Below, piece after piece: positions 56,277-64,000 of a stretch of 64,000 nt of DNA (within the stretch, counting starts at the first letter, position 1; each line of letters begins with the position of its first letter). This DNA comes from Takakia lepidozioides (Eukaryota > Streptophyta > Takakiopsida > Takakiales > Takakiaceae), in NCBI GenBank assembly GCA_030704615.1, contig CM060734.1:24862001-24926000 (forward strand). Direction: 5' to 3'. Below the pieces are notes generated by a model, which was given only the letters and a program-made list of their open reading frames with translations, did not search any database and was not told the origin of the DNA. Made by a program: the position numbers and the translations under genes.

Positions 56277-56858
56277 TTGCCTGCATCCATTCGTAGAGAA
56301 GCTGCTACAGTTCTCAACCTTGACGATCCGGACGTGTGGGCACGTGCATGTGGTCAGCGTGCGGAGTTGTTCAAGAAAGTCATGCCCATGGTTTTCGAGA
56401 ATCTTGTCATTGCACAACATCATTATACGTTGAGGTATGCTATCATACGTGGTGGGGGCTATCGTCCTGGGGTTCGGAGATTTCACCCTGGTGACTATGT
56501 TTATTTGCAGCAGACTGCTCCAACGACCCTGGATGTGACTGCAGGACGTGTTATTTTGAGGGTTCGAGAGGTATTGCCCTCAGGCGTCTTGATCTTGGAG
56601 GGTTGGGATAGCATGACTTGGAAGGACCATGTGCGTAATTGCGCGCCATATCACCTTCCGAATGTCGATGGCAGGATTGACCCAAACTTGGCAGTGGTAC
56701 CTGCAAGTTTGAGGTGCATGTTGTGTGGGTCTGCTAGACGGGCAGCCACCATGCTGGTGTGTGATCGATGCTCTAGAGGTTGGCATATAGGATGCTTGAC
56801 TCCACCTCTTGAGATGGTTCCTGATGGGGATTGGTTATGTCCGCATTACATTGGATAG
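56277..56858 (+). pseudogene. Integrase C-terminal region with PHD-type zinc finger
   Basis: A 193-codon frame with 'HPGDYVYLQQ', the usual GDxVY strand of the Ty3 integrase C-terminal barrel, then SWMTWKDHVRN-like and CAPYHLP segments. The last 45 residues form a PHD-like finger at 56715-56846: CMLC, then MLVCDRCSRGWHIGCLTPPL, then GDWLCPHYIG. The ligand order is C-x2-C, C-x2-C, H-x2-C and a final Cys followed by His, in place of the usual C-x2-C. PHD fingers commonly read histone H3 tails, so this may have guided integration. Confidence 0.7.
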
Positions 56859-57180
56859 TGGGAGTGGATACAACCATGGAAGGCTAACAAGAAATGCAAG
56901 GTCAAGCTACTAGGAGACCAACACACAAGATCATGGCTCAAGTTCACAGATTGCAAGACGGCAACTAACGATGGGGCTACTCTTGTACCCGGCTTCTTGG
57001 TCTATAGAGTTTGAGTACAATAGGGACACTGATAAATGACTTAGTACGGCTGTGGCTATTACATCTTGTAGCTATCTGGAGTTAGATGGACCTAACCACC
57101 AGCTAGGGGGGCGATTGTGGCAGACTACTTTATTGTGCGTATATGTTATGTGGTTTGGACAGCGATGTAGTTGTGTAGCA

Positions 57181-57904
57181 TGTCGCGGCCCTTTGCCTTG
57201 AGGGCAGGGGGTTGGGACACATGAGGGGCTGCCCCTGTGGTGGGGGCATCGGCAGCGATAGGTATGGGGGGCTGAAGCACCCTTGAGTGCCCAAGGCACT
57301 GAAGGAGGCGGAGGCGCTCACTAGGTGGAGCCCCGCACACCGGGTTGCGGTGGAGGTGGCTCCACAAGGGGTGGTGGTAGCTTAGCGGGACTTAGTGGGG
57401 GTGGCATAGGACTCACCATGGGGGCGGAGACCTCGTGGTGGGAGTCGTGGGGAGTCTTGGGACTCATCACGGTCCATAGGGGCCGTGGTGAGTGGGCCAA
57501 GACTCACCGCGACTCATCACCGGGAGTCGAGGGTTTTCGTGGTGGTTCGCCATAAAATGGCATGGCTGGTTATGAAACCCCCGCGGACAGCTACAGAAGT
57601 ATATATAGAGAGTAGTAACCCCGAGAACGGTGCAAGCCCGTTGGTGACCAAAAACTAGTGAGTAAGCGAGCGAGCCGGAAAGCGACCAAAGAGTGGGGAG
57701 CTGTTCCGGACTGCCATCTACCAAAGGGAATTCCACTAGTCCCAAATAGGTGGAGGGTTTAGTGGGAAGCGAAGGGGGACCGTTATGTCCCGGTGAGCAG
57801 CCGAAGCTCCAAGTTGGCCCGGCGGCCAGGTTGGGAGTCAGACGCGCGCATCAAAGCGAGTAACTATGACGTGAAGGGGAGCTTACCGAAGGGAGGTGCG
57901 CGAC
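57181..57904 (+). repeat. 5' LTR of chromodomain Ty3 element
   Basis: Starts TGTCGCGGCCC at 57181 and matches 63410 onward (TGTCACGGCCC) with only a handful of differences over 590 bp, many of them transitions at CG, so the insertion is fairly young. A TATA-like 'gtatatatagag' at about 57599 may start transcription. The exact end before the primer site is uncertain because the second LTR runs out of the window. Confidence 0.85.
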
Positions 57905-57905
57905 T

Positions 57906-57917
57906 TGGTATCAGAGC
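57906..57917 (+). other. Primer binding site (initiator tRNA-Met)
   Basis: TGGTATCAGAGC follows the LTR directly and complements the 3' end of plant initiator tRNA-Met, the usual primer of Ty3 and Ty1 elements in plants. Confidence 0.85.
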
Positions 57918-58062
57918 TTAGAGTTCAGTACGCGATCGTCCTTGGGATTGGCCTCATAATGGGGTCGGGCAAGCCGAAGCGAAAGCGGAACGGCCCAAAG
58001 ATGATGATCCTGGTGAGCCCGATGGGGGCGACGTGTCACCGAGGCGGCCGTTTGAGGAAGCG

Positions 58063-59598
58063 ATGAATGTTTCCAAAAACGAGGTCGCTCAAGAGCGGGA
58101 GGAATCCGAGGAGTCGGAGCCCGAGGAATCCTTGAGAGCTCCGACAAACCAAGAGATGCCTCCCATGCCGGCAGCCTTTTGGGAAGGGTTGTTGGCGCAG
58201 TTTGGCGGGACGTTGAAAGACGTGTTGAAGGCGGCTAATGCCACTTCCGCTAAGGCAAAGTTTAAGGTGAAGCCTAAGGAACCCGGCACCTTCGAGGGCG
58301 TTCGAAATCGGAAGGCACTCAACACCTGGCTCCTGGAGCTAGAGCAGTACTTCCGGACGGCCAAGTTGAGTGACGAGGATCGGGTGGAAGTGGCTCCCAC
58401 CTATTTGAGGGGCTATGCTCAACAATGGTGGCAGAAACGCCTTCACGACCGAGGCCCAAGCCCGGAAACCTTGAACTGGAGTGGGTTCAAGGAATTGATG
58501 AAGAGACAGTTTGTGCCCCTCAACGCATCCTGGCTTGCCCGAGACAAGATGAGGAATTTGAAGCAAACAGATGACATTCGGGGGTATGTCCAGGCTTTCA
58601 ATGTGCTGTTGCTCGAAGTCGCGGACATGGCAGAACCAGAAATGGTCTTCAACTTTGTGGCGGGGCTGGCCCCATGGGCCAGGCGGAAGTTGGAGGAGAA
58701 GCCACCCAAGACTTTGAACGAGGCAATTGAGAGGGCTGAATGTTTCTCGGATGTCCCTAAGGGTGAGAGACAAGGCCGTACGGAGCTGAACCACAAGAAG
58801 ACCCGGCGAGAAGGTGACTCCTTCCGACTGGAAAAGAAGTGGGATAGGCCACGCGGCAACAACGGCACGTGGAAATCGAAGGGAGGACCTTCACACGTCA
58901 AGGCGGCACCCGGTGCTTCGAAAGGAAAAGCGGGTGGAGCGGCTTATGGCGGACAGAAGGCGACCTTTGATGGAGTGTGTTTCAATTGCGGGGAGCCCGG
59001 GCACATGGCCAAGAAGTGCACAAAACCTCGTCAATTGAACATGACTCGGGCAACCACGGAGCTGTCGGAAGATACCATCAGTCGCTTGGTGGAAGCGGTG
59101 GTTGCCAGGACTTGCAAGGTAGGCAATTATTCTTGTGAGTTGTATCAGGAAACTGGCGCCCTGCGTAAAGGGAGTCAGTTATTGTTCGTGGATGGGATAA
59201 TATCCGGAACTAACGTGTCGTTGTTGGTGGACACAGGAGCGTCGCACTCCTTCATGACGCCGGCGATGGCGCGAAAGTTGGGACTCCCGACAAGTGACGT
59301 GGGGGCCTCTATTGAGGTGCGTTCTGCCAAAAGAGAACCACAGTTGGCGACAAGGTTGGCGTTTGATGTTCCTCTTCAACTGGGGAGTTGGGAGGGACGT
59401 GAGAACTTCACCATCTGCGAGATCGATGGAGTGGATCTCATTTTGGGGATGACCTTTTTGAGCAAATCCGGAGCGGTCATAGATGGCCGCAAGAGAGTGG
59501 TCACGCTGCCATGTGGGAATGGTGGCGAGGTTTTACGAGTGTCGGAAACGCCCAAATCCGTGGGAGGGCGAATAAACCTTCTGTCAGCAAGGGAGTAG
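58063..59598 (+). CDS. Gag-protease of the chromodomain Ty3 element
   Basis: 511 codons from the first in-frame ATG (58063). The frame is open further upstream, and a separate short frame from ATG 57960 ends in a TGA overlapping this ATG. The gag domain includes YLRGYAQQWWQKRLHDRG and FNFVAGLAPWARRKLEEKPP. Zinc knuckle CFNCGEPGHMAKKC at about residue 306 (58978-59019). Aspartic protease DTGASHSF at about residue 390 (59230). Ends in TAG, after which the same frame continues as RT. Confidence 0.85.
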   Translation: MNVSKNEVAQEREESEESEPEESLRAPTNQEMPPMPAAFWEGLLAQFGGTLKDVLKAANATSAKAKFKVKPKEPGTFEGVRNRKALNTWLLELEQYFRTAKLSDEDRVEVAPTYLRGYAQQWWQKRLHDRGPSPETLNWSGFKELMKRQFVPLNASWLARDKMRNLKQTDDIRGYVQAFNVLLLEVADMAEPEMVFNFVAGLAPWARRKLEEKPPKTLNEAIERAECFSDVPKGERQGRTELNHKKTRREGDSFRLEKKWDRPRGNNGTWKSKGGPSHVKAAPGASKGKAGGAAYGGQKATFDGVCFNCGEPGHMAKKCTKPRQLNMTRATTELSEDTISRLVEAVVARTCKVGNYSCELYQETGALRKGSQLLFVDGIISGTNVSLLVDTGASHSFMTPAMARKLGLPTSDVGASIEVRSAKREPQLATRLAFDVPLQLGSWEGRENFTICEIDGVDLILGMTFLSKSGAVIDGRKRVVTLPCGNGGEVLRVSETPKSVGGRINLLSARE

Positions 59599-59601
59599 GC
59601 C

Positions 59602-60809
59602 GTGGAGGAGGCACACGAGCCCCAGTTTTTGCTTTACATTAGAGAAGTGAAGGGAGAAGGCAATGGGGAGCCAAGCCCAGATTGGATCAAGGGGATCTTG
59701 GAGAAATACCGGGATGTGTTGCCGGAGGATTTACCAAGCGGCTTGCCACCGCGAAGAGGAGTTGACCACAAGATTGAGGTGATACCAGGATCGGAACCGC
59801 CTGCCAAGGCACCCTACCGGTTGAGCCACAAGGAGTTGGTCGAGCTGAAGACTCAGCTCAAGGATCTAATGTCAAAGGGGTACATCCGGCCGAGTAAGTC
59901 ACCTTACGGAGCCCCGGTGCTATTCGCAGACAAGAAGGATGGGACGCTGCGGATGTGTGTCGATTACAGGGCTTTGAATAAGGTGACTAAAACCGGTACC
60001 CTTTGCCAAGGGTCGACGACCTTTTCGACCGGTTGGCAGGAGCAAAGTATTTCAGCCGGATCGACTTGCGCTCCGGCTATCATCAAATTCGGGTGGCGGA
60101 AGGAGATGAGGAGAAGACCGCGTGCAGGCCAAGGTATGGTTCATATGAGTTCTTGGTGATGCCTTTTGGGCTCACTAATGCACCTGCGACCTTTAGCACG
60201 CTGATGAACAGCCTTTTCCAGGAGTGGTTGGATGACTTTGTGATCGTGTACATCGACGACATCTTGGTGTATTCGAAAACAAAGGAGGAGCACCTGGAGC
60301 ACCTCAAAAGGGTGTTCCAGAAATTGCGAGAAGGGAAGCTATATGCCAAAGCTTCAAAGTGCGAATTTGGGGTCACAAAAGTGGAGTTCCTGGGGCATGT
60401 GATTACACAGGATGGGATCAAAATGAATGACATGAAGGTGAGGGCAATTTTGGACTGGGAGCCTCCGACTTCGGTCCCGGGAGTGCGATCTTTTCTAGGA
60501 CTCGCCTCCTATTACCGGAAGTATGTGAGAAATTTCGCCAAAATCGCGGGGCCGCTGTCAGACCTTCTGTGTAAATCTAAATTCTGGGCATGGAACACCT
60601 TTTGTGGCCAAGCTTTTGCTGAATTGAAGCAGCGGATGGCGGAAGCTCCAGTCTTGAAAATCCTGGAGTTCAATCGTCCGTTTGAGATACATACAGATGC
60701 GTCGGACTTCGCGATTGGTGGTGTGCTGATGCAAGATGGACGTCCAGTGGCTTACGAAAGTAAGAAACTGAATGAAGTGGAGCGACGGTGGCCAACGCAC
60801 GAGAAATAG
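59602..60809 (+). pseudogene. Reverse transcriptase and RNase H of the chromodomain Ty3 element
   Basis: Starts in the same frame as gag-protease just after its [45 protein letters not shown], then a frameshift at about 59990, [20 protein letters not shown] and the YIDD box at 60249-60260. RNase [25 protein letters not shown] (60807-60809) stands where relatives have a codon in HEK-x-x-AVVH, and the frame continues after it. Confidence 0.85.
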
Positions 60810-62246
60810 ATGAAGGCGGTGGTGCACTGTCTTGAGCTCTGGCGCCACTATGTTGATTCCAACCCAGTGAAGGTGTTCACGGACAATGTCACGGTGAAGT
60901 ATTTTGCCACGCAGCCCAAGTTGTCCCCAAAACAACTTAGGTGGCAAGATACTTTGGCGGTGTTCGACGTGGATATCCAGTACAAACCGGGACGAGACAA
61001 CGTGGTGGCCGATGCTTTAAGTAGAAAGCAGCAGCTCTTGTTGGTGTACAAGGGCGAGACGACGCTCCAAAGGAAGATCCGGAAGGCTTGCCTAAAGGAT
61101 GAGCTGGCAAAGTCCGTGATACAGGACTTGAGGATGGGGGTTAAATCGCAGTTCCACTTGCAAAATGGACTGCTCCGGTATAAGCAAAAGCGTCTCTACG
61201 TGCCGAAGGGAGGGATCAGAGATAGCCTCTTGAGAGAATGCCATGATAGCCCGCTTGGGGGCCACAGAGGAGCCAAGCGCACTGTGGCACTCTTGAAGAA
61301 AGAGTATTTCTGGCCCAATTTGAGGGAGGAGGCGGAGGAGTATGTCAAGACATGCACCACATGCCAACAAAACCGGAGCGAGTACAAAAAGCAAGCGGGG
61401 CTGTTACAACCCTTGCCGATTCCAGAGGGGACTTGGGAAAGCGTCTCGATGGATTTCATGACTGCTATGCCGCTGTCAAAATGATTCGATGCAATCATGG
61501 TGGTGGTGGATAGGTTCAGTAAAATGGGCCATTTCATCCCCACCAAGGAGACGGCAACGGCGCAGGAGACAGGACGACTTTACTTCGCCCACGTCTTAAA
61601 GCATCATGGAGTCCCGAAGGATATTGTCTCGGACCGCGATCCAAAGTTTACGAGTAAATTTTGGAGGGCACTTTGGAAGAAGATGGGGACGAGGCTAAAG
61701 ATGAGCACCGCCTTCCGACCTATGACCGACGGCCAAACAGAAAGAGTGAATTCCGTAGTGAAGCAGATCTTGCGGAATTACGTGTCGGCAGACCAAACAG
61801 ACTGGGTGGAACACTTAGACGCGGCAGAGTTCTGTTATAATGACACAAAACACTCCGCAACGGGAGTTTCCCCTTTCGTATTGGTCTATGGAAAAGCACC
61901 TCTGGTGCCGACAAGTTGGGCCGCCCAGGACGTTGAGGAACCGGCAGTAGCGGCAGTATTGGAAGAACGCGAGCGTTTGTTGAAGCTCGCAAAGTACAAC
62001 ATTGCCAAAGCTAGGAAACGGTATGAAAGGCAGGCGAATCGGAAGCGGAGGGAAGTGAAGTTTGAGGCAGGCACGGAGGTCTGGTTGAACATCAAGAATT
62101 TCCGACTACCTCTGGAAGTGAGTCCGAAGTTCGTACCTCCGTATGCGGGACCCTTTCGCAATCGGAAGGTTATGAATGAGGATGTGTATGAATTGGAGCT
62201 GCCAGCAAACAGCAAGGTCCCGCAGTATTCCATGTCTCCCTTTTGA
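60810..62246 (+). pseudogene. RNase H end and integrase of the chromodomain Ty3 element
   Basis: Rest of RNase H (FTDNVTVKYF, VVADALSRK). Integrase zinc domain (HDSPLGGHRGAKRT, then CTTCQQNRS, 61242-61380). Catalytic D-D-E: SMDFMTA (about 61447), VSDRDPKFTS (about 61628), DGQTERVNS (about 61729). TGA at 61482-61484 interrupts between LSK and FDAIMVVVDRFSK. C-terminal barrel FEAGTEVWLNIKNFRL. A frameshift at about 62240 separates it from the chromodomain. Confidence 0.85.
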
Positions 62247-62563
62247 AGCCTTACTTCAAAGATGAAGCGCGTCCGAATCGGCATCAAGTGTTGCGTCCGC
62301 CACCTATGCTGTTGGATCATGAAAATGAACCTAAGTACGAGGTGGAGGCAATACTTAAGTCAAGGAGGTTCAAGAACCGAGAAACGGAGTATCTCGTCAA
62401 ATGGAAGGGCTATTATCATGTGGAGGCATCTTGGGTGCGTGCCTCAGAAATGGGAAACGCATCCGAGGCGGTCGCAGCTTTCGAAGGGCGACCTCAAAAG
62501 CGAATGGGGACATCAACCTTGGAGCGTGGGGGAGGAAATGCATGCTTAGCCCGGCTTAGCTAG
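62243..62563 (+). pseudogene. Integrase C-terminal chromodomain
   Basis: YEVEAILKSRRFKNRETEYL followed by VKWKGYYHVEASWVRASEMG fits the chromodomain (aromatic cage Tyr, and V-K-W-K-G-Y). Such domains direct chromoviruses to heterochromatin marks. It is now in a shifted frame relative to the integrase. Confidence 0.85.
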
Positions 62564-63409
62564 CTTAGGAATCCGATTGCAAAAACTTGTATTGTACAAA
62601 ACGTGCTATAAATGAAACGGATTCCAAATGTTGTGCGTCCTATTTTGTTTGGAATGGTGATGCATGGTATGGTTGGCTAGTGTGTAGAATGCATGCTAGC
62701 TTATAGAAGTGGGAGAGGTAAATTGGGTTAATCGTGTGTTTGTGTAGTGCCAAAATCGGGTGACCCCCATCCGAGGGGCAAGGAAACTTGCGCCTTCTTT
62801 GGGAGTTCACGTGCTAGTGCGCATCGGGCGCGTGCGCGTACTATAACTGCGCTTCCGAGGGGGTTGCCTTGTAGTGCGGGCTAACGCGGAAGCCACGTGC
62901 TTCCGTTCACGTACTATAATCGTGTAGCCTCGGGACAAAGTCGTAGTGCGGCTTCGGCGTGTTCCCGTACCTCAGGCCAACATTCCAAGGCGGACCCAAT
63001 TGTAGTGATTGGGACGCACGGTTGGTTCAAAGTTATCTTCCTAGTCAAAGAGGGTTCCAGGTGAACCCTTGTTCAAGGTGATGCCAAAAGCGGCATAATG
63101 AGCGGTCGCAAGCAATGTTGTTGCAGTAAGGCGATTCGATCCTCGGGGAGGATCGTTCCTTGGCCTTGAAGTAGGCCAAGAAGAGTGCACTGGGAGGAGC
63201 TGGAGAGGCTCCACCCTTGGCCGGGACTTGGAGGAAGTCGGCCGAACTAGCTAGTGGAGAGTAGAGTTAAGTGTGGGGTTTGGTTCTTTGCAATGGGACG
63301 CCATGGTGCGGAAACAAACTCCTTGATGTGGGACGCCACAACTTGGATGTTCGTTTCTACAAAATGGACAAGTCGATGAGGACATCGACTCCCTGTTGGT
63401 AGGGGTGTG
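62564..63409. other. 3' non-coding region of the chromodomain Ty3 element
   Basis: No frame. A purine-rich 'ttggtaggggtgtg' just before the LTR (63396-63409) may serve as the polypurine tract. Confidence 0.5.
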
Positions 63410-64000
63410 TGTCACGGCCCTTTGCCTTGAGGGCAGGGGGTCGGGTCACATGAGGGGCTGCCCCTGTGGTGGGGGCATCGGCAGCGATAGGTATGGGGGG
63501 CTGAAGCACCCTTGAGTGCCCAAGGCACTGAAGGAGGCGGAGGCGCTCACTAGGTGGAGCCCCGCACACCGGGTTGCGGTGGGGGTGGCTCCACAAGGGG
63601 TGGTGGTAGCTTAGCGGGACTTAGTGGGGGTGGCATAGGACTCACCATGGGGGCGGAGACCTCGTGGTGGGAGTCGTGGGGAGTCTTGGGACTCATCACG
63701 GTCCATAGGGGCCGTGGTGAGTGGGCCAAGACTCACCGCGACTCATCACCGGGAGTCGAGGGTTTTCGTGGTGGTTCGCCATAAAATGGCATGGCTGGTT
63801 ATGAAACCCCCACGGACAGCTACAGAAGTATATATAGGGAGTAGTAACCCCGAGAACGGTGCAAGCCCGTTGGTGACCAAAAACTAGTGAGTAAACTAGC
63901 GAGCGAGCCGGAAAGCAACCAAAGAGTGGGGAGCTGTTCCGGACTGCCATCTACCAAAGGGAATTCCACTAGTCCCAAATAGGTGGAGGGTTTAGTGGGA
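63410..64000 (+). repeat. 3' LTR of chromodomain Ty3 element (truncated by window end)
   Basis: Matches 57181-57771 with few changes, including a 4-bp length difference ('gtaaactagcgagc' against 'gtaagcgagc'). About 130 bp should follow outside the window, then the rest of the interrupted Ty3-MTase LTR. Confidence 0.85.

Larger units (their letters stand above)
50272..57180 (+). mobile_element. Decayed Ty3-type retroelement encoding a C5-methyltransferase and a PHD finger
   Basis: Order on the plus strand: gag (50.4-51.57 kb), protease (52.5-52.9), C5 cytosine methyltransferase (53.2-54.16), RT (54.56-55.25), RNase H (55.25-55.6), integrase zinc domain (56.0-56.23), integrase C-terminus with PHD-type finger (56.28-56.86), polypurine tract AGCTAGGGGGGCGAT (57101-57115) and the first 65 bp of a 3' LTR (TGTGGCAGAC at 57116). 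Many stops and frameshifts. The integrase catalytic core is absent. The LTR is cut at 57181 by the insertion of a chromodomain Ty3 element. Confidence 0.8.
57181..64000 (+). mobile_element. Chromodomain Ty3 element (chromovirus), runs past the window end
   Basis: 5' LTR 57181-57904, primer site 57906, gag-protease 58063-59598, RT-RNase H 59602-60809 and on, integrase to 62246, chromodomain 62243-62563, ~850 bp non-coding, 3' LTR from 63410. One continuous frame is broken by TAG 59596, TAG 60807 and TGA 61482 and by frameshifts near 59990 and 62240, so this copy is not autonomous. It lies inside the 3' LTR of the Ty3-MTase element; 57176-57180 (TAGCA) should be its 5-bp target repeat. Confidence 0.9.

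Overview
The window reads as nuclear DNA of a streptophyte, most likely a charophyte green alga of the Chara type. The lineage call is an inference. It rests on one intact, many-exon ABCG11/WBC11-type half-transporter gene, a plant PLS-type PPR fragment, chromodomain Ty3 elements primed by initiator tRNA-Met, tRNA-derived SINEs, long introns and dense transposon and satellite cover. There are no bacterial operons or ribosome binding sites.

Layout. 1-2.1 kb: satellite of about 90-bp units with a perfect palindromic core, arranged in a ~1.03-kb higher-order repeat. 2.1-5.1 kb: decayed Mutator-like (MULE) transposase on the minus strand, holding a Ty3 gag fragment. 7.67-20.38 kb: a candidate ~12.7-kb transposon with GGCGTGAGC/GCTCACGCC-rich flanks. 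It holds two divergent genes: a multi-exon minus-strand gene fusing a ParB-like domain to an N4/N6 (class beta) DNA-methyltransferase-like domain (8.37-15.45 kb), and a plus-strand MULE transposase ending in a SWIM zinc finger (about 16-19.8 kb). 20.6-21.2 kb: two tandem F-box-like genes. 21.8-24.8 kb: GCGACCGCC/GGCGGTCGC palindromic satellite that folds back on itself. 25.0-25.6 kb: a pseudogene with five in-frame stops and no frameshift. 26.8-27.3 kb: two strong hairpins. 28.2-33.7 kb: the ABCG gene, with 11 exons and a 2166-nt reading frame. 35.5-41.1 kb: SINEs and two MITEs. 43.3-43.6 kb: PPR fragment. 45.1-47.2 kb: Ty3 fragment split by a 1.15-kb MULE-type MITE.

50.3-57.18 kb is a decayed Ty3 element of unusual content: gag, protease, a C5 cytosine-methyltransferase domain between protease and reverse transcriptase, RT, RNase H, integrase zinc domain, and a PHD-type finger at the integrase C-terminus. 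The integrase catalytic core is missing. 57.18 kb to the window end is a younger chromodomain Ty3 element inserted in the 3' LTR of the previous one.

Two unrelated transposon families in one window therefore sit with DNA-methyltransferase-like genes: one beside a MULE transposase, one inside a Ty3 pol. A near-palindrome with core GTCGT-CA-ACGAC recurs in the introns of the first gene and inside the MITE at 45.6-46.7 kb, which ties the MULE pieces together. Most transposon genes here are broken, so they show the architecture of active relatives and not active genes themselves.
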